From Chloroflexota bacterium (GTDB lineage: Bacteria > Chloroflexota > Anaerolineae > Anaerolineales > VGOW01), in the NCBI GenBank assembly GCA_016215145.1, contig JACRLA010000038.1:1-12215 (forward strand): a stretch of DNA of 12,215 nucleotides. The letters are read 5' to 3'. A model generated the notes under the pieces. That model saw only the letters and a program-made list of their open reading frames with translations. It had not been told where the DNA came from and did no database searches. This document shows positions 1 to 6,446 of this stretch, piece by piece. A program made the position numbers and the translations under genes. Numbering within the stretch: position 1 is the first letter of the stretch; each line of letters starts with the position of its first letter.

Positions 1-2
1 CA

Positions 3-635
3 GAACGCATGACAACCAGTTGGACAACCGCCCCGCATTTCTTTTTCAAGAGTGACGTGAACGTGAGTCGTTTTATGACGTGGCGAGAACAAGCGCAAAA
101 GCGCTCGGCTGAAAAAATTACTTACACCGATCTGTTAGTAAAGGTCGTTGCCGCCGCACTCGCCAAACATCCGCGCCTCAATGTGTCGTGGAGTGATAAC
201 TCTGTTGTGCAACATAACGAGATCAATGTTGGGGTGGCAGTGGCGGTTGAAGATGGACTCATCGTGCCGGTCATCCATCGGGCGGATCGGTTGGGGCTGG
301 GCGAGATCGCTGCGCGGCGGATCGATCTAGTGACGCGGGCGCAAGCCGGTAAACTTCACCTCGAAGATATTCAAGGCGGCACGTTCACCATCAGCAATTT
401 GGGGATGTATGGCGTGGATGAATTTCAAGCGATTCTTAATTCGCCACAAGCGGCGATCTTGGCAGTGGGGCGCATCGCCGAGCGGGTGGTTCCAAGTGGC
501 GGCGTCCCCGTTGTTCAACCGATGATGACGCTCTCGCTGTCGTGCGATCATCGCGCAGTGGATGGCGCGCGCGGCGCGCAATTCATCAGCACGTTGAGTG
601 AGTTGATTCAAGAACCGTTAGGTATGTTGGATTAG
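3..635 (+). CDS. Dihydrolipoamide acyltransferase (E2), C-terminal catalytic domain, 5' partial
   Basis: This is the catalytic core of the E2 subunit of a 2-oxoacid dehydrogenase complex, which moves an acyl group from lipoyl-lysine to coenzyme A in the cytoplasm. The frame is open to the window edge, so the lipoyl and E1/E3-binding domains lie upstream; the ATG at base 9 is internal. The active-site motif DHRAVDG is present, with the catalytic His at 549-551 and Asp at 561-563. The stretches NVGVAVAVEDGLIVPVI and GTFTISNLGMYGVDEF followed by NSPQAAILAVGRI are typical of the family, and the last two resemble pyruvate dehydrogenase E2 more than the 2-oxoglutarate type. An acetyl substrate is therefore inferred, not proven. 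The frame ends with TAG at 633-635, a usual E2 C-terminus. A palindrome follows 8 bases later. Confidence 0.93.
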   Translation, partial: ERMTTSWTTAPHFFFKSDVNVSRFMTWREQAQKRSAEKITYTDLLVKVVAAALAKHPRLNVSWSDNSVVQHNEINVGVAVAVEDGLIVPVIHRADRLGLGEIAARRIDLVTRAQAGKLHLEDIQGGTFTISNLGMYGVDEFQAILNSPQAAILAVGRIAERVVPSGGVPVVQPMMTLSLSCDHRAVDGARGAQFISTLSELIQEPLGMLD

Positions 636-643
636 TTACGCCG

Positions 644-681
644 ACAACCTCCCGAAGGTTTAAGAACCTTCGGGAGGTTGT
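644..681. repeat. Perfect 17-bp inverted repeat (palindrome family 1, copy 1)
   Basis: The arms ACAACCTCCCGAAGGTT (644-660) and its exact reverse complement (665-681) are separated by TAAG. The 13-bp core CCTCCCGAAGGTT recurs exactly in the element at 9841-9878, so this is a dispersed repeat and not a gene-specific terminator. No T-tract follows. Each arm is itself partly palindromic (AACCT, 5-base loop, AGGTT), so the strand could fold as one long hairpin or two short ones. It fills the gap between the E2 gene and the sensor kinase. Confidence 0.9.
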
Positions 682-684
682 TAG

Positions 685-697
685 TATAATCACGCTA
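685..697 (+). promoter_or_regulatory. TATAAT -10 box placed for a leaderless sensor kinase transcript
   Basis: A perfect TATAAT lies at 685-690. With the usual -12 to -7 placement, transcription would begin at 697, which is the A of the kinase ATG. No Shine-Dalgarno sequence precedes that ATG, which agrees with a leaderless mRNA. No recognisable -35 hexamer is present; that region falls in the loop and right arm of the palindrome at 644-681. Transcription was not measured, so the promoter is inferred from sequence and spacing. Confidence 0.55.
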
Positions 698-3333
698 TGA
701 CTCGGCTGTCAGTGAAACGCGATCTGGGTTTGCAACTCCTCGCCCTCTATCTCCTCTTTGTGGGACCGGTCATCATTGCCGCGCTCATCTTCGACACAGT
801 TGCTAACGAACAATTGCAGCGCGACGTGAAAGCGGCAGACCTTGCCCTCGCCCGTTCCATTGCGCTCGAAACCGATGTCAACGTGCAGAATGCGTTACGC
901 ACCGTGAACGAATTGACTCTCATGCCCGAAGTGCAATCTATGGATAAGGGCAATCTCCGAGAAATTTTTTCAGTCGTCATCGCCTCGCGCAGCGAAGTGA
1001 ATCTCGTTTACATCCTTGATGCCAAAGGCATCATGGTTTATCACTACCCCGAAGGACCCATCAACAACGTCGGCAACGATTTTTCATTTCGCCAATACTA
1101 CAAGGACGCTCTCACCGCCACCAAACCGTTGATGTCCGAAGGACGCAACTCGCCCACGACTAATCAATTCGTTACAACTGCCGTCATGCCACTGCGCGAT
1201 AAAAATGGAAACTTCGTTGGACTGATCGGCAGCAACGTCGCGCTGAGTCAACTCTCTACTGCGCTTAAACAAATCGTGTCCAATCCGGCGTCGGGTGGTT
1301 TAAGAGTCAGCATCCTCGACGAACTGGGGCAGATCATCGCCGACCCCGATCCAAGTTTGCTCATCACCAGCGCGCGCGAAAAATTCCGATTCGAAACCGG
1401 CGCGGCACTGCGCGGCGAATCGGACTCGGTGATCGAGCGTGACGCCGCCAACCGCGAATGGCTGCGTAGCTATGTCCCGATCCCTACTGCCGGATGGGTG
1501 GTGCTTGTCCAACGCCCGACCGATATTGCATTTGCTTCGCCGGGAGCGTTTCACAACGGTTTGCTTATCGCCATTGGAATTTTCCTTGCGGGCGGTTTGT
1601 TTTTTTGGATGATGCTCTCGCGCCGCGTCATCGCTCCGTTGGAACGTCTCGCCACCTTTAGCGCGGCAATCAGCCAACGCTCGGTGGCGCCGTCGGATCG
1701 CGCGCAGCTCGCGCAACATTCCAGCCGTCTTGATCAAATGGGGCATCTCATCCGCGCCCTGACTCAAATGGAGCACGATATTGAACGGCGCTTCACCGAA
1801 CTTTCTACACTGCTCGACACCAGCACCGCAGTGGTGTCTACTTTGGATTCGCAAAAAGTTTTGGACACAATTCTCGAACAAGTCCAACGCTTACTCAATG
1901 TGGATATGTGCGCCATCATCACGATGGATGAGCGCGCCGGTGAATTGCGTTTGCGCGCTTCGCGTGGACTCTCCGAAGAATACGTACGGCGTTTGCGAAC
2001 TCGCGCCCTGCCTGCCGAGCCCAACACGCCTTCGTGGGAAGCGATCAATACCGGGCAACTGATTATGATCAATGACACCGAAAGCGATAGCGACTTCCCG
2101 CTTGAATTGCGTAAGCGGGCGCGCGCCGAAGGCTACCGCGCGGTGATGGCGGCGCCACTCATTACGCGCCACTCGCCTCCCTCGGCGCTGATTGTGTATT
2201 GGCATGATCCGCATATCTGCCCAATAGAAGAAATTAATTTAGCCATCAACTTTGCTAATCACGCCGCAATGGCAATCGAGAACTCCGCCCTCTTTGCTCT
2301 CACCGATGAAAAACTGCGCGAGCAAACGCGCACCCTCGAAGCGTTAGTGGGATCGTTGAATGACGGATTGATTCTCGAAAACTCCGATGGTCGCATTCTT
2401 TACTGCAACCGCCGCATTTGCGAACTCGCCGAGATTCCGTTTGACGAAATGGCGAATTACACCGCCGACTCGCTGCGCCAAAAACTTTTGTCGCGCGCCG
2501 TCGAGCAAGAGTTCGCCTCGCCCCGTCCCGAACTCTCGCTTCAACATAACGGGCGCACGCTCGACCTGCGTTTGCAATCTTTCGACGTGACCGACGAGCG
2601 CGGCGACCTCATCGGGCGCGGGCAGTTGTGGCTGGATGTGACCGGCGACAAAGAACTGGATCGAATCAAATCCACGCTCATCGCTACCGTGTCACACGAA
2701 CTTCGCACACCGTTAGCGGCGATCAAAGGCAACATCACGTCGCTGCTCGCCGACGACATTGAGTGGGACAAAAAATCGCAGCGCGAATTTCTTGAAGTCG
2801 CTTCGGCCGAAACAGATCGCTTAAGTGAACTTGTCACCGATCTTTTGGATCTCTCCAAGATTCAAGCGGGAACGTTTGTGGTGAACCGCGAACCGTGCGC
2901 CATTGCGCCTCTCGCCGCGCACGCCGCCAACCGCGCCCGACCCAATGCCGGCAAACGGCTGACGATTGAGATTCCGCCCAACCTGCCGATCATCCACATT
3001 GACCCGCCACGTATCGAAGCGGTGCTGCGGAATTTAATCGAGAACGCGGTGAAGTATTCGCCGGTCGAGTCGCCGAACACGATCCATGCGGCGCAGGAGA
3101 ACAACCATTTGGTGGTGAGGGTTTCAGATCACGGAGTCGGCATCCCCGAAGAACATCGCCAAAAGGTTTTTGATCGCTTCTATCGAATCGATTCAGGATT
3201 GGCGCGGCAGACGAGTGGGGCGGGGTTGGGGCTTGCCATCTGCAAAGGGTTTGTCGAGGCGCACGGGGGTCACATCCAAGTTGCGCCGAGTGAGAGGGGA
3301 ACGGTGTTTGAGTTTGCGCTGCCCATTTCGTAG
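697..3333 (+). CDS. Membrane sensor histidine kinase with dCache, HAMP, GAF and PAS domains
   Basis: This 878-residue protein senses an extracellular signal and phosphorylates a partner regulator. Order of parts: first membrane helix about residues 11-33; extracellular dCache-type sensor about 35-280, with the FRQYYKDA stretch at 131-138; second helix about 286-308; HAMP about 309-365; GAF about 375-535; a PAS-like region about 545-650; HisKA with phospho-acceptor His667 in SHELRTP; HATPase_c with N-box NLIEN (779-783), G1 DHGVG (811-815), F-box and G2 GAGLGLA (841-847). All catalytic motifs look intact. The ATG at 697 is chosen because it directly precedes the first helix and matches the upstream TATAAT. 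The TAG stop lies inside a palindromic repeat. The response regulator at 4142 is the likely partner, and the amino-acid-type importer beyond it hints at a nutrient ligand. The ligand itself is unknown. Confidence 0.93.
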   Translation: MTRLSVKRDLGLQLLALYLLFVGPVIIAALIFDTVANEQLQRDVKAADLALARSIALETDVNVQNALRTVNELTLMPEVQSMDKGNLREIFSVVIASRSEVNLVYILDAKGIMVYHYPEGPINNVGNDFSFRQYYKDALTATKPLMSEGRNSPTTNQFVTTAVMPLRDKNGNFVGLIGSNVALSQLSTALKQIVSNPASGGLRVSILDELGQIIADPDPSLLITSAREKFRFETGAALRGESDSVIERDAANREWLRSYVPIPTAGWVVLVQRPTDIAFASPGAFHNGLLIAIGIFLAGGLFFWMMLSRRVIAPLERLATFSAAISQRSVAPSDRAQLAQHSSRLDQMGHLIRALTQMEHDIERRFTELSTLLDTSTAVVSTLDSQKVLDTILEQVQRLLNVDMCAIITMDERAGELRLRASRGLSEEYVRRLRTRALPAEPNTPSWEAINTGQLIMINDTESDSDFPLELRKRARAEGYRAVMAAPLITRHSPPSALIVYWHDPHICPIEEINLAINFANHAAMAIENSALFALTDEKLREQTRTLEALVGSLNDGLILENSDGRILYCNRRICELAEIPFDEMANYTADSLRQKLLSRAVEQEFASPRPELSLQHNGRTLDLRLQSFDVTDERGDLIGRGQLWLDVTGDKELDRIKSTLIATVSHELRTPLAAIKGNITSLLADDIEWDKKSQREFLEVASAETDRLSELVTDLLDLSKIQAGTFVVNREPCAIAPLAAHAANRARPNAGKRLTIEIPPNLPIIHIDPPRIEAVLRNLIENAVKYSPVESPNTIHAAQENNHLVVRVSDHGVGIPEEHRQKVFDRFYRIDSGLARQTSGAGLGLAICKGFVEAHGGHIQVAPSERGTVFEFALPIS

Positions 3334-3356
3334 GACAAGTTTAAAACTTGTCCTAC
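3330..3356. repeat. 27-bp GTAG...CTAC palindrome, copy 1 (putative REP of the RAYT)
   Basis: The arms GTAGGACAAGTTT (3330-3342) and AAACTTGTCCTAC (3344-3356) are perfectly complementary around one central A. The stop codon of the sensor kinase (3331-3333) lies inside the left arm. The GTAG tetranucleotide at the foot recalls the tetranucleotide that marks REP elements used by RAYT transposases. Two further copies lie on the other side of the transposase gene, at 4061-4087 and 4106-4132. Confidence 0.9.
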
Positions 3357-3372
3357 TTGTCCTACTTGTCCT
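3346..3372 (+). repeat. Three tandem copies of a 9-bp unit (ACTTGTCCT)
   Basis: The unit ACTTGTCCT occurs at 3346-3354, 3355-3363 and 3364-3372 without interruption. The first copy is part of the right arm of the palindrome at 3330-3356, so the tract looks like two extra repetitions of the outer half of that arm. It ends 11 bases before the RAYT ATG and is the only tandem repeat seen in the window. Slippage or imprecise end processing could have produced it. Confidence 0.88.
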
Positions 3373-3383
3373 GTGCTGCATCT

Positions 3384-4022
3384 ATGAGCAATCTTGATTA
3401 TCGACTCTTCTATCACCGTCACCTTCCGCATATTCAACCGAAGGGAGCTACGATCTTCGTTACATTTCGTTTAGCAGACTCAATTCCGGCAGTTGTGCTG
3501 CGTCAACTTGTCGAAGAGAGTAAGCGGATTGAGTCGCTGGTCGGGAAAATTCCAGATTTGGGTGAACGTTACGACCTCGCCGACAAAGAGCGACGAAAAC
3601 TTTTTGGAAAGTGGGATGAGGCATTGGATAAATCAAAAGGACGATGCTGGCTGCGCGATCCTTTGATCGCCAAAATGGTCGTAGAGAGCTGGCGTCATTT
3701 CGACGGAAAGAGATATACGCTTGATGCGCTGTGTGTGATGCATAATCACGTTCATGTTGTTTTTGAGCCGCTTGCAAAGCCCGACGGTAGTTACCATTCA
3801 ATGTCGGCAATCATGCATTCGCTCAAGCGGCATACAGCGCGACAAGCGAACAAGACCTTAAAACGTGAGGGGGATTTTTGGCAGCACGAGAGTTACGATC
3901 ATGTGGTGCGCGGCGAAGCGGAATGGAGACGAATAGTGAATTATGTTTTGAACAATCCAGTGAAAGCCGGTTTCGCCAAACGCGCAGAAGATTGGCAATG
4001 GTCGTATTGTAAATTTTGGTAG
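3384..4022 (+). CDS. REP-associated tyrosine transposase (RAYT, IS200-like Y1 HUH domain)
   Basis: This 212-residue protein belongs to the Y1-transposase group of HUH nucleases, which cut and rejoin single-stranded DNA through a phosphotyrosine link. The HUH motif is H122-V123-H124 in MHNHVHVVF. The likely catalytic tyrosine is Y171 in FWQHESYDHVVR. Other family marks are TIFVTFRLAD near the N-terminus and IVNYVLNNPVKAG followed by WQWSY near the C-terminus. Length and motif order fit a full, intact RAYT. The ATG at 3384 is preferred over a TTG at 3348, which lies inside the repeat tract. No clear Shine-Dalgarno sequence precedes it. RAYTs act on REP palindromes rather than on their own gene ends, and palindromes with GTAG feet flank this gene. 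No accessory gene such as tnpB is present. Confidence 0.92.
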   Translation: MSNLDYRLFYHRHLPHIQPKGATIFVTFRLADSIPAVVLRQLVEESKRIESLVGKIPDLGERYDLADKERRKLFGKWDEALDKSKGRCWLRDPLIAKMVVESWRHFDGKRYTLDALCVMHNHVHVVFEPLAKPDGSYHSMSAIMHSLKRHTARQANKTLKREGDFWQHESYDHVVRGEAEWRRIVNYVLNNPVKAGFAKRAEDWQWSYCKFW

Positions 4023-4027
4023 TGTGG

Positions 4028-4048
4028 ACGCAAGATGAAATCTTGCGT
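4028..4048. repeat. 9-bp inverted repeat (ACGCAAGAT/ATCTTGCGT)
   Basis: The arms ACGCAAGAT (4028-4036) and ATCTTGCGT (4040-4048) flank the loop GAA, only 5 bases past the transposase stop codon. The sequence differs from the GTAG palindromes, so it is a separate repeat type. The following TTACGAGTTT (4048-4057) recurs at 4084-4093 after the next palindrome, suggesting that these repeat blocks were assembled or duplicated together. With no T-tract it is a poor terminator candidate. Confidence 0.75.
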
Positions 4049-4060
4049 TACGAGTTTACT

Positions 4061-4087
4061 GTAGGACAAGTTTAAAACTTGTCTTAC
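4061..4087. repeat. 27-bp GTAG palindrome, copy 2 (one arm mismatch)
   Basis: The left arm GTAGGACAAGTTT (4061-4073) is identical to copy 1. The right arm AAACTTGTCTTAC (4075-4087) carries a single C-to-T change, which leaves a G-T wobble in RNA. The central base is A, so this copy is in the same orientation as copy 1. It is followed by TTACGAGTTT, which also precedes it. Confidence 0.88.
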
Positions 4088-4105
4088 GAGTTTGTCGTAG
4101 ATTAA

Positions 4106-4132
4106 GTAGGACAAGTTTTAAACTTGTCCTAC
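4106..4132. repeat. 27-bp GTAG palindrome, copy 3 (opposite orientation)
   Basis: The arms GTAGGACAAGTTT (4106-4118) and AAACTTGTCCTAC (4120-4132) flank a central T. Because the central base is T rather than A, this copy is the exact reverse complement of copy 1 at 3330-3356. It ends 9 bases before the ATG of the response regulator, and it contains the upstream in-frame TTG (4124) that could be mistaken for the start of that gene. Confidence 0.9.
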
Positions 4133-4141
4133 ACGACTTTT

Positions 4142-4834
4142 ATGACTTCCCGCACCTCAGTCCTCGTAGTTGACGACGAACAATCCTTGCGCGATTTTAT
4201 TCGCAAGAATCTCGAAGCGCGCAACTTCACCGTTCATACTGCCGCCAACGGTTTAGAAGCGTTGGCGATCTTCAACACGCACTCGCTCGATCTGATCATC
4301 CTCGACGTGATGATGCCGCAGATGGACGGACTCGAAACCACGCGCCGCATTCGCCAAACGTCGCTGGTGCCGATTGTGATCTTGACGGCGTTGGGTGAGG
4401 AGAAAGATAAAGTTGCCGCGCTCGACTTAGGCGCGGACGATTATTTGACCAAGCCCTTTGGCGTGGAAGAACTTTTGGCGCGGGTGCGGGCGGTGATGCG
4501 GCGGGCGAAACCGCAAGCGGCGCCCTCTTTGAGCGGCACTCTCATCGCCGGAGATATTGTGTTGGATCCGGCGGCGCGCAAAGTTACGCTGCGCGGTGAC
4601 GCGGTGAAGCTGACTCAAACGGAATTCGATCTGCTGCATTATTTAATGCGTAATACCAGCAAGGCAATTATGCACCGCGATCTTTTGCAAAATGTGTGGG
4701 GCGCAGAGTATGGCGACGAAGCGGAATACCTGCGCGTTTACATTCGCCGCTTGCGCCAGAAGATCGAAGCCGACCCGCTGAACCCGCGTCACCTGTTGAC
4801 CGAGCATGGTTTGGGCTACCGCTTTGAGAGTTGA
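4142..4834 (+). CDS. OmpR/KdpE-type response regulator with winged-helix DNA-binding domain
   Basis: This 230-residue transcription factor has a receiver domain (about 1-120) with the acidic pair D11-D12, phospho-acceptor D55 in LIILDVMMP, T82 and K104 in YLTKPFG. A Trans_Reg_C winged helix (about 130-228) follows, with LTQTEFDLLHYL, RVYIRRLRQKIE and the final HGLGYRF hairpin. All phosphorylation residues are present. It is the likely partner of the kinase at 697-3333, although the transposase unit now separates them. The ATG at 4142 is preferred; an in-frame TTG at 4124 lies within the palindrome and would add six residues that do not look like receiver sequence. No Shine-Dalgarno sequence is visible before either start. 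Target genes are unknown; the importer beginning at 5056 is the nearest candidate. Confidence 0.92.
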   Translation: MTSRTSVLVVDDEQSLRDFIRKNLEARNFTVHTAANGLEALAIFNTHSLDLIILDVMMPQMDGLETTRRIRQTSLVPIVILTALGEEKDKVAALDLGADDYLTKPFGVEELLARVRAVMRRAKPQAAPSLSGTLIAGDIVLDPAARKVTLRGDAVKLTQTEFDLLHYLMRNTSKAIMHRDLLQNVWGAEYGDEAEYLRVYIRRLRQKIEADPLNPRHLLTEHGLGYRFES

Positions 4835-4897
4835 GCGTGTTCAATGTCACTAACAAAAACGACAAACATCACCCCAAAAAAGTTTTTTGATAATTTG

Positions 4898-4926
4898 TTT
4901 ATAACTCAGTGATAGGTGTTTATAGT
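4898..4926 (+). promoter_or_regulatory. Candidate sigma-70-type promoter for the importer operon
   Basis: A TTTATA hexamer (4898-4903, four of six matches to the -35 consensus) and TATAGT (4921-4926, five of six to the -10 consensus) are separated by 17 bases. The region is AT-rich and also carries a CAAAAAA G TTTTTTG tract at 4875-4889. Transcription would begin near 4933, at the base of the stem-loop at 4931-4963, leaving a leader of about 120 bases before the binding-protein gene. Confidence 0.42.
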
Positions 4927-4930
4927 TTGT

Positions 4931-4963
4931 TTTCGATAACCTCCTAAGATAGGAGGAACGAAA
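4931..4963 (+). promoter_or_regulatory. Leader stem-loop holding an AGGAGG ribosome-binding motif
   Basis: CCTCCT (4940-4945) pairs with AGGAGG (4951-4956) around AAGAT. Outside it TTTCG (4931-4935) can pair with CGAAA (4959-4963) across a small internal loop. AGGAGG is a full Shine-Dalgarno match and would be hidden by the stem. The hairpin would sit at the very 5' end of a transcript from the promoter at 4898-4926. It might protect the mRNA end or gate translation of the possible short frame at 4964; neither role is shown. Confidence 0.45.
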
Positions 4964-5044
4964 CTGTATAAAAGAAAGGAGTTCTATCGGCGCATACTAT
5001 CTCGTCTCTGGTTTCCCTGTCGTATCCGTATAGTATTCTATTGA
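4964..5044 (+). other. Possible 26-codon leader ORF with CTG start
   Basis: A CTG at 4964 lies 7 bases after AGGAGG (4951-4956) and opens a 26-codon frame that ends with TGA at 5042-5044, overlapping the GAGGAG ribosome-binding site of the binding-protein gene. The predicted peptide is rich in Arg/Lys (eight residues) and Ile/Leu/Val. Such an arrangement could couple leader translation to the next gene. CTG is a rare start and frames of this length arise by chance, so the call is weak. A second SD-like AAAGGAG lies at 4975-4981 without a usable ATG. Confidence 0.15.
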
Positions 5045-5055
5045 GGAGAAAAAAG

Positions 5056-6396
5056 ATGTCTCGCAAGATTTTCACCCTTTGCAGTTTATTGACCGTGTTG
5101 GCGATAGCGCTCGCCGCCTGCGCCACCCCGACCACCGAAGCGCCGAAACCCACTGCGGTGCCGCCGACCAGCGCGCCCGCAGCAACTGCCGCGCCTGCTG
5201 TGCCAGCCACCGCCGCGCCCAAGCCGCCCAAACCTCTCGTGCTTGGGTTCACGGCTTCGCAAACCGGCGCGCAACAAGTTGCTTCCAAGAAACAGATCGA
5301 AGGTTTGCAACTCTGGCTTGACGATGTCAAAAAAGCCGGCGGCATCAAGTTGAAAGACGGCACCATCTACATGCCGGAAATGAAGTTCTACGATGATGAG
5401 AGCAAGACTGATCGCGTGCAAGCGCTCTACACCAAACTCATCAACGATGACAAGGCTGATTTCCTCTTCAGCCCGTACAGTAGTGGCTTGGCGAAAGCTG
5501 CCGCCGTCGTCTCCGAACAGAACGGCAAAGTGATGATCACTGCCGGTGCTGCCGACGACGCAACAATGGAACAGGGCTTTAAGAATACCTTCCAGCTGTA
5601 CACGCCCGCCAGCCGCTACTTAACCGGCGCGGTGGACGCTCTGCAAAAGTTCGTGCCGACGGCTAAGAAAGTTGCCATCGTCTACGAAAAAGATTCCTTC
5701 TCCACTTCAGTTGCGGCTGCTGCACAACCGTACGCCAAGAGCAAAGGCTTAGAGGTGGTTATATATGAAGGTTATGACACTGGCACGACTGACTTTGCGC
5801 CGTTCATCAACAAGATCGTCGCCGCCAATCCAGATGCGATCATCGGCGGCGGTCACTTTGCCGACGGCACCACCTTCTCCAAGCAGTTGTTTGAGAAGAA
5901 AGTGCCAGTCAAGTTCGTCTCGATCTTGGTTGCGCCGCCGGAACCCACCTTCAAGGACATCGGTGATGCGGCAGTTGGCATCATCGGTCCCAGCCAGTGG
6001 GAACCTCAAGTGACCTATAGCGCAGATGCTGCCAAAGCAGCGAACATGCCCTACTATGGTCCGAGCAACAAAGCCTTTGTGGATACTTACACAGCCAAGT
6101 ACAGTTCTGCTCCGTCGTATCACTCGGCGGGTGGTTACGCCCAAGGCTTGATCTTCCAAAAAGCGATTGAAGATGCCGACAGCATTGATCCTGCCAAGAT
6201 CGTCGCGGCATTAGATAAGATGAACCTGATGACTTTCTATGGCGTTGTTAAGTTCAGCACCGACGCCAAGACTCATGGCAAGCAAGAAGCGCACAGCATG
6301 GTTTATATGCAGTGGCAGAAAGACGCCTCTGGCAAACTCGTAACCCAGATCGTGTGGCCTCTCGCCGCCAAATCGGCTGACGCCGTTTTGCGCTAG
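5056..6396 (+). CDS. livK: ABC importer substrate-binding lipoprotein (branched-chain amino acid type)
   Basis: This 446-residue protein is the extracytoplasmic receptor of the importer encoded downstream. A lipoprotein signal peptide ends at the lipobox L19-A20-A21-C22, so Cys22 would be lipidated and the protein anchored at the outer face of the membrane. A low-complexity Pro/Ala/Thr linker follows to about residue 59, then a Peripla_BP_6 fold starting at PLVLGFTASQTG. Within it are ADFLFSPYSSGLAKAAA, KVAIVYEKDSFS and PDAIIGGGHFADG. The ATG at 5056 has GAGGAG (5043-5048) 7 bases upstream; the in-frame TTG at 5041 overlaps that site and is rejected. Leu/Ile/Val is the archetype ligand, but the family also binds amides, urea and aromatic compounds, so the substrate here is open. 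A palindrome separates it from the first permease gene. Confidence 0.9.
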   Translation: MSRKIFTLCSLLTVLAIALAACATPTTEAPKPTAVPPTSAPAATAAPAVPATAAPKPPKPLVLGFTASQTGAQQVASKKQIEGLQLWLDDVKKAGGIKLKDGTIYMPEMKFYDDESKTDRVQALYTKLINDDKADFLFSPYSSGLAKAAAVVSEQNGKVMITAGAADDATMEQGFKNTFQLYTPASRYLTGAVDALQKFVPTAKKVAIVYEKDSFSTSVAAAAQPYAKSKGLEVVIYEGYDTGTTDFAPFINKIVAANPDAIIGGGHFADGTTFSKQLFEKKVPVKFVSILVAPPEPTFKDIGDAAVGIIGPSQWEPQVTYSADAAKAANMPYYGPSNKAFVDTYTAKYSSAPSYHSAGGYAQGLIFQKAIEDADSIDPAKIVAALDKMNLMTFYGVVKFSTDAKTHGKQEAHSMVYMQWQKDASGKLVTQIVWPLAAKSADAVLR

Positions 6397-6409
6397 AGAT
6401 TAGTTTTAA

Positions 6410-6446
6410 CCACACCTGACAGGTCTGTAAGACCTGTCAGGTGTGG
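6410..6446. repeat. Perfect 16-bp inverted repeat between binding protein and permease genes
   Basis: The arms CCACACCTGACAGGTC (6410-6425) and GACCTGTCAGGTGTGG (6431-6446) flank TGTAA. Each arm contains the smaller palindrome ACCTG-A-CAGGT. No T-run follows, so it is not a standard terminator. In the operon mRNA it would make a very stable hairpin 13 bases after the binding-protein stop, where it could block 3' decay and raise the amount of binding-protein message over that of the permeases. Confidence 0.9.

Larger units (their letters stand above)
3330..4132 (+). mobile_element. Putative RAYT unit: transposase gene bracketed by REP-like palindromes
   Basis: The unit runs from the palindrome at 3330-3356, through the transposase gene (3384-4022), to the palindromes at 4061-4087 and 4106-4132. 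The outer copies are exact reverse complements of one another. It sits between two genes normally adjacent in one operon, the sensor kinase and its response regulator, which suggests insertion into a formerly continuous locus. The outer limits are inferred from the repeats. No target-site duplication was identified, and single-strand transposases of this superfamily are not expected to make one. Confidence 0.5.

Noticed and set aside
644..681. Intrinsic terminator of the E2 gene
   Set aside because: The hairpin is strong but no T-tract follows, and its core recurs elsewhere as a dispersed repeat. It may still end transcription, but the sequence does not show it.
1300..1887. A 195-codon antisense frame inside the sensor kinase gene
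   Set aside because: The sense strand encodes a continuous, domain-complete kinase; the antisense product has no recognisable features.
3330..4132. A CRISPR array from the repeated GTAG palindromes
   Set aside because: There are only three copies with irregular spacing in mixed orientation, a transposase gene lies between them, and no cas gene is present.
4986..5033. A 15-codon leader frame from ATC after AAAGGAG
   Set aside because: ATC is an extremely rare start codon, the spacing is only 4 bases, and the peptide shows no run of regulatory codons.
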